A stretch of 21,076 bases of DNA from Bacteroidales bacterium UBA6828 (GCA_002452095.1 DKEG01000028.1:45724-66799), one strand, 5' to 3'; shown: positions 6,871-13,924, counted from the first letter of the stretch. The notes: generated by a model from the sequence alone, not told the origin. Program-made: numbers and translations.

Positions 6871-8235
6871 TTATTCGTGTATCCAGCCCGGATATTGGAA
6901 GTCGCAGCCTGCCCATTTGGGGTCGATTTGGATATAGGTGGTTTTCTGCTTTTGCAGAATCCAATTATGGATAAACTCGGCAGACAGTTTCTGCTCCAAC
7001 ATACCTTTGATAGTCTGGAAATCGTCGGTCAGGTTGGCGCGATGCACATCGGTTTTCTTGCGCAGACGGACGATAGCGCACACCTCTTTGTTGCGCTGCT
7101 GATCCATCATCACAAACGGTGCTGAGATGTCGCCCTCCTGCATAGAATAGATTTGTTTGGCAATCTCGGGGGGGAGGTCCTGGTACTCAAAGCGGGTGCT
7201 GCCCGTGTTGGGGTTGGTCATTACACCCGCATTCATAGCCGTATTTTTGTCCTCCGAGTAGCGGATAACCGCCTGTTCGAAAGTCATCTCCCCGTCCTTA
7301 ATCTTTTGACTTATCGTATCCAAGCGATTGATGGCGTTGATTTTGTCTTCCGCGCTGATACGCGGGCGGAGCAGGATATGGCGGCAGTTGATACGATCAC
7401 CTTTTTTCTCAATAAGTTGGATGATATGGTAGCCGTATTCGGTCTGTACGATACGCGACACTTTCTTGGGGCCGTTGAGGTTGAAAGCCACATCGGCAAA
7501 CTCGCTTACGAGTTGCCCCCGCCCGACGAAGCCCAGTTCACCGCCCCGCTTGGCAGACTCGGTGTCCTCGGAATAGAGACGCGCCAGCATTGCGAAATCG
7601 GCTTTGCCGGAATTGACGCGCTCGGTAAACTCACGCAAGCGGCTCTTGATGCGCTCGGTTTCCTCGACGGGTACGGGCGGCTCGAAACTGAGTATCTGCA
7701 CCTCAACCTGCGCGGGCATCAGCGGAATGGAGTCCTCGGGCAGCGAGTTGTAGTAACGGCGTATCTCAGCGGGTGTCGGCTTGATATGCTCTGTGAGTTT
7801 CTGCTGCATCTGCTGGATAATCATCTGGTTGCGCACGGTGGTCATCATCTCCTCGCGTATTTCGCTGCTTGTCTTGCGGAAATACTCCTCCATTTTCTCC
7901 TTGGAGCCGATCTGGGAGATATAGTAGTTGATACGCATATCCACCTGGTGGCTTACCGAGGATTCGTTAGCCACTACGGAGTCGATCTCCGCCTGGTGAA
8001 GAAAAAGTTTCTGTATAGCAATCTGCTCGGGAATGACACAATAGGGGTCGCCCGATATCTGCTGCCCCTCGTACTGCGCACGGAGGCGTTCTTCCTCGAC
8101 CTCACTTTTGAGTATAGCCTCGTCGCCCACAATCCAGATCACTTCGTCAATCACGTTGTCTTGCGCCTGCGCAGCGGGCATAGAGAACACGGCCGCCAGT
8201 AGCAAAAAAGTATATACTTGGTTCTTCATATTCAT
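6871..8235 (-). CDS. SurA-like peptidylprolyl isomerase (two parvulin domains)
   Basis: 454 aa. A periplasmic folding chaperone for outer-membrane proteins. A signal peptide (residues 1-24, ending AAQA before Q25) is followed by a SurA-type N-terminal helical domain (about 28-170). Parvulin domain 1 (about 175-277) contains YSEDTESAKRGGELGFVGRG, and parvulin domain 2 (about 282-390) contains YSEDKNTAMNAGVM. The C-terminal helix (about 400-440) completes the SurA fold. The start could be M1 (8235) or M3 (8229); both leave the signal peptide intact. It has its own promoter at 8276-8307 and leads the minus-strand run. The last codons abut MITE-like copy 2, whose end overlaps the stop codon, so the extreme C-terminus (PGWIHE) may have been altered by the insertion. 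Confidence 0.9.
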   Translation of the reverse strand: MNMKNQVYTFLLLAAVFSMPAAQAQDNVIDEVIWIVGDEAILKSEVEEERLRAQYEGQQISGDPYCVIPEQIAIQKLFLHQAEIDSVVANESSVSHQVDMRINYYISQIGSKEKMEEYFRKTSSEIREEMMTTVRNQMIIQQMQQKLTEHIKPTPAEIRRYYNSLPEDSIPLMPAQVEVQILSFEPPVPVEETERIKSRLREFTERVNSGKADFAMLARLYSEDTESAKRGGELGFVGRGQLVSEFADVAFNLNGPKKVSRIVQTEYGYHIIQLIEKKGDRINCRHILLRPRISAEDKINAINRLDTISQKIKDGEMTFEQAVIRYSEDKNTAMNAGVMTNPNTGSTRFEYQDLPPEIAKQIYSMQEGDISAPFVMMDQQRNKEVCAIVRLRKKTDVHRANLTDDFQTIKGMLEQKLSAEFIHNWILQKQKTTYIQIDPKWAGCDFQYPGWIHE

Positions 8236-8275
8236 TGTTCAGATAAACTTTATTCGCTCCTATACAATAATCGTG

Positions 8276-8307
8276 CAAATGTACTGCTTTTTTCGCAGTT
8301 GTGCAAA
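8276..8307 (-). promoter_or_regulatory. Bacteroidota-type promoter of the surA-like gene
   Basis: On the minus strand, TTTG (8307-8304), exactly 20 bp, then TACATTTG (8283-8276), matching the -33 TTTG / -7 TAnnTTTG consensus of Bacteroidota sigma factor. It implies a leader of roughly 35-45 nt before the start codon. Confidence 0.7.
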
Positions 8308-8473
8308 TTAAAACATTTTCTGATATAAAGAAAAGGTGCCAGAGGCAACGGCTGACAGGGAACCCCTACATTCGCGTCCGCGGCGGAAATAAACCGAAAG
8401 TTACTCTTTGACGACGCGGGAGAATAGGGAGTTCTGCTCAAGCCACAGGCTTTCGTGTCGCTGCGGTACTCAG

Positions 8474-8549
8474 TGCGCCTATGGCGCATAACGACGCGGG
8501 ACGCGTCGTCTCCCATACATAGCATAGTCATACGGTTTGTACCAAACCG
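8474..8549. repeat. Three consecutive small palindromes
   Basis: Arms TGCGCC/GGCGCA (8474-8488, 3-nt loop), ACGACGCG/CGCGTCGT (8491-8509, 3-nt loop) and CGGTTT/AAACCG (8533-8549, 5-nt loop). All arms pair perfectly. The third belongs to the 29-bp motif shared with the MmeI-like gene (12784-12812, opposite orientation). Confidence 0.7.
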
Positions 8550-8580
8550 ACCGCGGACGAGGCGTAACACCCTACTTCGC

Positions 8581-8646
8581 CTATGGCTTGCAGGGAACCC
8601 GTAGCGGCCGCGGCTATGGCTTGTAGGGAATTCGTAGCGGCCGCGG
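8581..8646. repeat. 33-bp tandem duplication, GC-rich
   Basis: Two adjacent 33-bp units, 8581-8613 and 8614-8646, identical at 30 of 33 positions. Both start CTATGGCTTG and end TAGCGGCCGCGG. A diverged relative of the second half lies at 8351-8386 (CAGGGAACCCCTA, later GTCCGCGGCGG), so the island contains at least three copies of a module AGGGAAYYCSTA...CCGCGG. Confidence 0.8.
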
Positions 8647-8687
8647 CGGAAGATTGGTGTCAATGCCGCCTAACAGATGCTGAACAA

Positions 8688-8720
8688 CCCGATAATCACC
8701 CGATAACAACCCGATGCAAT
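8688..8720. repeat. 11-bp-period triplet array (CCCGATR)
   Basis: CCCGATA, CCCGATA and CCCGATG begin at 8688, 8699 and 8710, exactly 11 bp apart, with four-base variable spacers. It lies about 90 bp upstream of the gldD promoter. Confidence 0.65.
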
Positions 8721-8808
8721 TACTATAAAGCAAACATAGGGGGACGATAAGACGAATGGGACGGATGGGGGATTTTTGGGGGAATCGGGATTTGTGGATT
8801 GTAGCGGG

Positions 8809-8840
8809 TTTGTATAATCCAAACATTCTTTGTATCTTTG
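8809..8840 (+). promoter_or_regulatory. Bacteroidota-type promoter of gldD
   Basis: TTTG at 8809-8812, 20-bp spacer, TATCTTTG at 8833-8840. The match to TTTG-N20-TAnnTTTG is exact. The start codon is only 18 bp beyond the -7 element, so the leader is very short. Confidence 0.8.
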
Positions 8841-8858
8841 CAAGATAATTGATATACA

Positions 8859-9446
8859 ATGATGAAACGCATTTTATATTTTCTCTTTCTTCCTTTTCTG
8901 CTATGGTCTTGCACTCGCGCCAGTGCCCCCAAACCCTATGGGTATGTTCGTTTCACAATGCCCGACACATGCTATGCGCCTTTTGCGGAGCACCACCCCG
9001 ACCGACAAGTGTATCCATACGATTTTCTGCTCTCGTGCAATGGCGAGGTACAACCGCGCATAGAGAAGGGTGAACAGTACTGGATAAACATCGTGTACCC
9101 TACCCTCAACGCCACCGTTCATTGCTCGTATAAGCCCGTCCGTGGCAATCTGCGCGAACTGACCAATGATGCCCTCGAGTTTGTCTATAAGAACGCTTCG
9201 CACGCCACGTCTATCCCCGAACAGGCATACTCCCATCCCGAGGCGCACGTCTATGGCGTGTTCTTCGATCTGGAGGGAAACACCGCCTCGCCCTACCAGT
9301 TTTTTCTGACCGATTCGACGCATCATTTCTTCCGCGCATCGGTCTATTGCAACTGCCGCCCCAATGCCGACTCGCTGGCACCGATACACGAGTACCTGCG
9401 GGCGGATATGATTCACCTGATAGAGTCGTTCCAATGGCAGTACTGA
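8859..9446 (+). CDS. gldD: Gliding-motility-type lipoprotein GldD
   Basis: 195 aa. A lipoprotein signal MMKRILYFLFLPFLLWSC has its lipobox cysteine at C18. The mature sequence matches GldD along its length: KPYGYVRFTMPDTCY, YWINIVYPTLNATVHCSYKP, EFVYKNASHATSIPEQAYSH, GVFFDLEGNTASPYQFFLTD and ADMIHLIESFQW. GldD is a lipoprotein first found by gliding mutants of Flavobacterium and is present in many Bacteroidota, including non-gliding ones; its biochemical role is not settled. The start could also be M2 (8862). The gene is translationally coupled to the next: the pcrB start codon lies inside its last codons. I do not see other gliding or type IX secretion genes nearby, so motility cannot be inferred. 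Confidence 0.88.
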   Translation: MMKRILYFLFLPFLLWSCTRASAPKPYGYVRFTMPDTCYAPFAEHHPDRQVYPYDFLLSCNGEVQPRIEKGEQYWINIVYPTLNATVHCSYKPVRGNLRELTNDALEFVYKNASHATSIPEQAYSHPEAHVYGVFFDLEGNTASPYQFFLTDSTHHFFRASVYCNCRPNADSLAPIHEYLRADMIHLIESFQWQY

Positions 9447-10168
9447 CCGACATACTCGCCGCCCGCAGAGAAGGGCGCAAACTTCTGACACTGCTGCTCG
9501 ACCCCGAGAAAGCCGACTTGGAGAAGTTACCCCTTTCGGGCAGTTATTTGCCCGATTATGTGTTTGTAGGCGGCAGCACGGGCGGCAACTGCGATGCGCC
9601 GGTAGCGGCTTTGCGCCGCTGCACCGGTGTGCCGGTTGTTCTTTTTCCCGGTTCGGCTTTGCAGTTCTCGCCCGATGCCGATGCGCTGCTGTTTCTGTCG
9701 CTGCTCTCGGGGCGCAATGCGGAGACGCTCATAGGGCAACAGGTGCGTGCCGCGCGGGCAGTCCGCCGGTCGGGCATAGAGAGTATTCCGATGGGCTATA
9801 TATTGATCGACGGGGGCAAAGAGACGGCGGTGCAACGGGTAACGCATACACAGCCTATCCCGCAGACCGACCTCACACAGATAGTGGATACCGCCATCGC
9901 CGCCGAACTGCTTGGCAAACAACTCATCTACCTGGAGGCAGGCAGCGGAGCACTTACCCCTGTCAGCGCAAGAATTATCTGCGCAGTGCGGGAGAATACG
10001 AATATACCGCTTGTTGTCGGCGGCGGTATCCGTACCACGGAACAGATGACCAACGCTTTCTCTGCGGGGGCGGACATGGTAGTTATCGGCAACTACTTCG
10101 AGTCCCACCCCGAAGAACTGACCGCCTTTTGCCAAGCGGCACAACAGTACAGCCAAAGAAACATATAA
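9434..10168 (+). CDS. Geranylgeranylglyceryl/heptaprenylglyceryl phosphate synthase family (PcrB-like)
   Basis: 244 aa from the ATG at 9434, which overlaps gldD by 13 bp. A longer frame from 9347 would add 29 residues absent from the family. It is a TIM-barrel prenyltransferase that joins a polyprenyl diphosphate to sn-glycerol-1-phosphate, making an ether lipid precursor. Signatures are LLLDPEKAD (residues 20-28), YVFVGGSTGGN (42-52), YLEAGSGA and PLVVGGGIRTTEQM, the C-terminal phosphate-binding loops. Bacteroidota enzymes belong to the group II branch, related to archaeal GGGPS; the natural lipid product in these bacteria is unclear. The overlap with gldD implies co-expression, and the enzyme would act at the inner membrane surface. 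Confidence 0.88.
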   Translation: MAVLTDILAARREGRKLLTLLLDPEKADLEKLPLSGSYLPDYVFVGGSTGGNCDAPVAALRRCTGVPVVLFPGSALQFSPDADALLFLSLLSGRNAETLIGQQVRAARAVRRSGIESIPMGYILIDGGKETAVQRVTHTQPIPQTDLTQIVDTAIAAELLGKQLIYLEAGSGALTPVSARIICAVRENTNIPLVVGGGIRTTEQMTNAFSAGADMVVIGNYFESHPEELTAFCQAAQQYSQRNI

Positions 10169-10172
10169 TTAG

Positions 10173-10205
10173 CCATTAATTAACCATTAATTAACCATTA
10201 ATGTT
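10173..10205. repeat. 11-bp-period triplet array (CCATTAATTAA)
   Basis: Two exact copies of CCATTAATTAA and a third, CCATTAATGTT, start at 10173, 10184 and 10195 in the 67-bp gap between the pcrB-like and MmeI-like genes. Confidence 0.75.
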
Positions 10206-10235
10206 CGAACACCACCTCAAAGAACTGATATAAAC

Positions 10236-13142
10236 ATGACAAACACCAAACTCATACACGATTTTGTTGCCTATTGGACAGGCAAAGGGTACGAGAAAGG
10301 CGAGTCGCAACCGTTCTGGATTGCGCTGCTCCATGCTCTCGGCATAGAAGAACCCACCACGTTTATCACCTTTGAGCAGCAAGTGCATATCGACCACACG
10401 GCTTTCATCGACGGTTTCATACCCGCCACCAAGGTGCTGATTGAGCAGAAGTCGGTGCAGAAAGACCTGGGTGCGCCCATACGCCAGTCGGACGGCTCGC
10501 TGCTCAATCCGTTCCAGCAAGCCAAACGCTATGCCGCCGAACTGCCGTACAGCAGTCGCCCGCGGTGGATAGTAACGTGCAATTTCCGCGAGTTCTGGAT
10601 ATACGATATGGAGCAGCCCAACGGCGAACCGCAAGTGGTACTGTTGGAGAACCTCGAGAAAGAGCATTACCGTCTGCGTTTCTTGGTGGACACGGGCAGC
10701 GACACCCTGCGCAAGGAGATGGAACTGTCGATACAGGCGGGCGACCTGGTGGGGAATATTTACGATGCCATCCGTCCGCAGTATGCCCACCCCGACGCCC
10801 CCGATACACTCGCCTCGCTCAACCAACTGTGTGTGCGGCTCGTCTTCTGTCTCTTTGCGGAAGATGCGGGGCTGTTTGGCGACAAGAACGAGTTTCACGA
10901 CTACCTCAACCAGTTCCCCGCCCCGCACCTGCGCCGTGCGCTGATAGACCTGTTCCGTGTCTTGGACACCAAGCCCGACGACCGCGACCCGTACTTGGAC
11001 GACGACCTGCGACGGTTCCCGTATGTGAACGGCGGACTGTTCTCCAACGAGAACATCGAGATACCGCAACTGACCGATGAGATACGCGCACTCCTGCTCA
11101 CCAAAGCCTCGGAGGACTTCGACTGGTCGGAGATAAGTCCCACTATCTTCGGGGCGGTGTTTGAGAGCACACTCAACCCCGATACGCGCCGCTCGGGCGG
11201 TATGCACTACACGAGTATCGAGAACATCCACAAGGTTATCGACCCGCTGTTCCTCAACGACTTGCAGCACGAGTTCGAGAGTATTGCCAACGACAAAACG
11301 CATAACTCAAAATCCATCATTCAAAATCTGCGTGCTTTCCAAGACAAACTGGCATCGCTCACGTTCTTCGACCCGGCGTGCGGCAGCGGCAACTTCCTGA
11401 CTGAGACCTATATCAGTCTGCGCCGTTTGGAGAACAAGGTCATCCGCCTCCTGCAAGGCGACCAAATGCAGTTGGGCACGTTCACCAATCCTATCCGTGT
11501 GGATATACACCAGTTCTACGGCATCGAGATAAACGACTTTGCCGTCTCGGTGGCGACCACAGCCCTGTGGATAGCCGAGTTGCAGATGCTGCGCGAGACA
11601 GAGCGTATCTGCCAAATAGAAGCCAAGCCCCTGCCCCTCCACGCCTACCACAATATCCACGAGGGCAACGCCCTGCGCACCGATTGGAGCCAAGTTGTCC
11701 CCACCGACCGACTAAACTACATCATGGGCAACCCGCCGTTTGTAGGTGCGCGAATGAAGTCGGAAAGCCAAGCCGAAGATATGCTCAATCTCTTTGGCAA
11801 ACAATGGAAGAATATCGGCAATCTGGATTATGTAGGCGGGTGGTATCTGAAAACAGCACAGATGATGCAAGCCAATCCTGCTCTGCGTGCAGCATTGGTA
11901 TCTACCAATTCTATCACACAAGGCGAGCAGGTGGCTATTCTGTGGAAGCCGCTATTTGAAGACTATGGCGTGCATATCGACTTTGCATATCCTACTTTCC
12001 GCTGGGATAGTGAGAGCAGTCTCAAGGCGCACGTGCATTGCGTGATTATCGGATTCTCAAAGGCAGTAAACAACGCTCCCAAGCGATTATACAACACGGA
12101 CAATACCTACCGCCAATGCCAAAATATCAATGCCTATTTGGTGGACGGACCGGATGTGTTTATTGAATCAAGGACAAAGCCTCTGTGCGATGTACCGCCA
12201 ATGGGAGTAGGAAGTCAAGCCATTGATGATGGACATTATATTTTTACAGAGGAGGAGAGACTACAGTTTATTAACATAGAGCCAAAGTCAGAACCTTTGT
12301 TTAGAAGATGGTTTGGGGCTGATGAATTTATCAACAATAAGGTGCGTTATTGCTTGTGGCTTGGGGATTGTTCTCCTGCAGAGTTGAAATCAATGCCGCA
12401 TTGCTATGAACGTGTCAATGCTGTCCGTGAGTTCCGTTTAGCCAGCAAAAGGAGTGCCACTCTCAAAGCAGCAGACTATCCACATCGTTTTGCAATGACT
12501 ATCATCCCGACAAGCAATTATTTATTGGTGCCTCGTGTGTCGTCAGAACGCCGTCGTTATATACCTATAGGCTTTATGACACCAGATAACTTTGTAAATG
12601 ATGCTGTACAGATTATCCCCAACGCTACTTTATATCACTTTGGAGTATTGACGAGTAATGTGCACATGGCGTGGATGCGTGCGGTATGCGGGCGACTGAA
12701 GAGCGACTACCGCTACAGCAAAGACATCGTTTACAACAACTTCCCATGGCCGCAGTGTGGTGCTACGCCGGGGACGCGGACGCCCTCGTCCGCGGATGGT
12801 TTGGCACAAACCACAGGAGACAGCAATGCGGGTGTTACTGTGGGTGTTACCGCAGGCGGGGCGCCCGCGTCCCCGGAAGGGGCGTTCCCAGCGGTAGTAT
12901 CTCCTATGGTTGCCGCTATTGAGCGCACCGCCCAAGCCATCTTGGACGCACGGGCAAAGTACCCCGATTGCTCATTGGCGGACTTGTACGACGAAGTAAC
13001 CATGCCTATCGAACTGCGCCGTGCCCATCAAGCCAACGACCGCGCAGTAATGGCAGCGTATGGTTTCCCGACCACAATGACAGAGTCCGACTGCGTGGCA
13101 CGACTGCTGGAGATGTACCAACAACTGACAAAGAAAGATTAA
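10236..13142 (+). CDS. MmeI-like type IIL restriction-modification enzyme
   Basis: 968 aa single-chain enzyme. The N-terminal nuclease domain has a PD-(D/E)xK pattern: D59 then E70-x-K72 in FIDGFIPATKVLIEQK. A helical spacer follows (about 160-300). The adenine-methyltransferase core contains GGMHYTSIENIHK (about 321-333), motif I DPACGSGNF (379-387) and motif IV NPPF (499-502). A target-recognition region (about 600-830) ends at GRLKSDYRYSKDIVYNNFPWP, and the C-terminal helices contain AQAILDARAKYPDCSLADLYD. This order matches MmeI, which cuts about 20 nt from its site and methylates one strand. No separate subunits are needed or present. Oddities: the recognition region is more AT-rich than the flanks, and residues 840-894 form a linker of about 55 residues rich in G, A, T and P where relatives have a short one. 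Specificity cannot be read. Confidence 0.9.
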   Translation: MTNTKLIHDFVAYWTGKGYEKGESQPFWIALLHALGIEEPTTFITFEQQVHIDHTAFIDGFIPATKVLIEQKSVQKDLGAPIRQSDGSLLNPFQQAKRYAAELPYSSRPRWIVTCNFREFWIYDMEQPNGEPQVVLLENLEKEHYRLRFLVDTGSDTLRKEMELSIQAGDLVGNIYDAIRPQYAHPDAPDTLASLNQLCVRLVFCLFAEDAGLFGDKNEFHDYLNQFPAPHLRRALIDLFRVLDTKPDDRDPYLDDDLRRFPYVNGGLFSNENIEIPQLTDEIRALLLTKASEDFDWSEISPTIFGAVFESTLNPDTRRSGGMHYTSIENIHKVIDPLFLNDLQHEFESIANDKTHNSKSIIQNLRAFQDKLASLTFFDPACGSGNFLTETYISLRRLENKVIRLLQGDQMQLGTFTNPIRVDIHQFYGIEINDFAVSVATTALWIAELQMLRETERICQIEAKPLPLHAYHNIHEGNALRTDWSQVVPTDRLNYIMGNPPFVGARMKSESQAEDMLNLFGKQWKNIGNLDYVGGWYLKTAQMMQANPALRAALVSTNSITQGEQVAILWKPLFEDYGVHIDFAYPTFRWDSESSLKAHVHCVIIGFSKAVNNAPKRLYNTDNTYRQCQNINAYLVDGPDVFIESRTKPLCDVPPMGVGSQAIDDGHYIFTEEERLQFINIEPKSEPLFRRWFGADEFINNKVRYCLWLGDCSPAELKSMPHCYERVNAVREFRLASKRSATLKAADYPHRFAMTIIPTSNYLLVPRVSSERRRYIPIGFMTPDNFVNDAVQIIPNATLYHFGVLTSNVHMAWMRAVCGRLKSDYRYSKDIVYNNFPWPQCGATPGTRTPSSADGLAQTTGDSNAGVTVGVTAGGAPASPEGAFPAVVSPMVAAIERTAQAILDARAKYPDCSLADLYDEVTMPIELRRAHQANDRAVMAAYGFPTTMTESDCVARLLEMYQQLTKKD
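12768..12876. repeat. GC-rich palindromic repeat inserted in frame in the MmeI-like gene
   Basis: The left arm 12768-12785 (CCGGGGACGCGGACGCCC) is the inverse complement of the right arm 12859-12876 at 17 of 18 positions. Between them lie a small palindrome GGTTT-GGCAC-AAACC (12798-12812) and a direct repeat GGGTGTTAC (twice, 12831-12849). 12784-12812 matches the reverse complement of intergenic 8534-8562 at 26 of 29 positions. The frame stays open through the whole element, encoding Gly/Ala/Thr/Pro-rich sequence. Confidence 0.8.
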
Positions 13143-13285
13143 CGTTTTTGTAACATATAATTATCCACGAATTATCCATTAATGCATTAACGAACAATTA
13201 TATGGTTAAATATATGTCCAAAGAAAAATAATTAACAACCAATTAACGATAATTAACGGAGCCACAAGACACCCTATAATGCGTT

Positions 13286-13317
13286 TTTTAATGGGATTTT
13301 AATGGCTTTTAATGGAG
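13286..13317. repeat. TTTTAATGG triplet before tadA
   Basis: Three copies of TTTTAATGG start at 13286, 13297 and 13307 (periods 11 and 10) just upstream of the tadA ATG at 13328. The remaining 13143-13285 is AT-rich, with repeated AATTAAC/TTATCC words and no recognisable promoter match or gene. Confidence 0.6.
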
Positions 13318-13327
13318 AAAGGGAACT

Positions 13328-13774
13328 ATGGCAACACAAGAGGAAAAAGACGAGCGGTATATGGAGATGGCGATCCATGAGGCGGAACTGGCATACGAGC
13401 AGGACGAGGTGCCGGTGGGGTGCGTGATAGTGGCTAACGGGCAAGTCATCGGGCGGGGGCATAACCTGACCGAGACGCTGCAGGACGTTACCGCCCACGC
13501 CGAAATGCAAGCACTCACGGCTGCCGCACAGACTGCGGGGGGCAAGTATTTGCCCGATGCGACGCTGTATGTTACGGTGGAACCCTGCGTGATGTGCGCA
13601 GGGGCTATCGGTTGGGCGCAGATAGGGCGTGTAGTCTATGGCTGCGACGACAGCAAACGCGGTTACCGCCAGTTGGCACCGAGTGCATTACACCCCAAGA
13701 CGACCGTTACCGCCGGTGTCCTCTCCGCCCGCACCCGCACCCTGATGCAGAATTTCTTTCAGGCACACAGGTGA
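13328..13774 (+). CDS. tadA: tRNA-specific adenosine deaminase TadA
   Basis: 148 aa, the usual length. It deaminates A34 to inosine in tRNA-Arg(ACG), allowing decoding of CGN codons. The zinc site is complete: H57-A-E59 in VTAHAEMQAL (E59 is the proton shuttle) and C87/C90 in VEPCVMCAGAI. The core EVPVGCVIVANGQVIGRGHN is the standard nucleoside-deaminase N-terminus. The ATG at 13328 gives a normal amino end. It is the last gene of the plus-strand group and faces the DUF1846 gene tail to tail across 161 bp of short tandem repeats. Confidence 0.95.
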   Translation: MATQEEKDERYMEMAIHEAELAYEQDEVPVGCVIVANGQVIGRGHNLTETLQDVTAHAEMQALTAAAQTAGGKYLPDATLYVTVEPCVMCAGAIGWAQIGRVVYGCDDSKRGYRQLAPSALHPKTTVTAGVLSARTRTLMQNFFQAHR

Positions 13775-13780
13775 GGCAAT

Positions 13781-13812
13781 TTGTAAATTTGTAAATTAGT
13801 AAATTAGTAAAT
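13781..13812. repeat. 8-bp tandem array (four copies)
   Basis: TTGTAAAT twice then TAGTAAAT twice, period 8, starting 6 bp after the tadA stop codon. Confidence 0.75.
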
Positions 13813-13832
13813 TAGCCTATTCGGAATGGCTT

Positions 13833-13865
13833 ATCCACCCGACATCCACCCGACATCCACCTGTG
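13833..13865. repeat. 11-bp-period triplet array (ATCCACCCGAC)
   Basis: Two exact copies of ATCCACCCGAC and a third, ATCCACCTGTG, start at 13833, 13844 and 13855, in the gap between the convergent tadA and DUF1846 genes. Confidence 0.75.
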
Positions 13866-13891
13866 TTTTTAATGATGAATTATATCATACT

Positions 13892-13924
13892 ATCCTATAA
13901 GCATCCTATAACGATCCTATAACA
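13892..13924. repeat. 11-bp-period triplet array (ATCCTATAAVV)
   Basis: ATCCTATAAGC, ATCCTATAACG and ATCCTATAACA start at 13892, 13903 and 13914. It is unrelated in sequence to the 13833 array but has the same period, copy number and spacing rule. It ends 12 bp from the DUF1846 stop codon. Confidence 0.75.

Larger units (their letters stand above)
8236..8858. other. Divergent intergenic region with repeat island
   Basis: 623 bp between two divergent genes. It has a surA-side promoter at 8276-8307 and a gldD-side promoter at 8809-8840. Between them is a GC-rich island (about 8340-8660) of small palindromes and direct repeats, then a three-copy 11-bp-period array (8688-8720) and a G-rich tract (8740-8790). 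Open frames across it translate repeat sequence into Arg/Gly/Ser-rich peptides with no family signature, so I call no gene here. Confidence 0.7.

Noticed and set aside
8250..8859. Open frames of 137 and 81 aa on the minus strand in the divergent gap
   Set aside because: They translate GC-rich repeats into Arg/Gly/Ser-rich sequence with repeated words, cross the surA promoter region, and show no family signature.
12768..12876. Insertion making the MmeI-like gene a pseudogene
   Set aside because: The frame stays open through the element and the downstream C-terminal motif AQAILDARAKYPD is intact, so it is an in-frame extension rather than a break.
12630..13003. Antisense frames inside the MmeI-like gene around the palindromic element
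   Set aside because: They arise because the GC-rich element lacks stop codons in several frames; the sense frame has conserved motifs on both sides.
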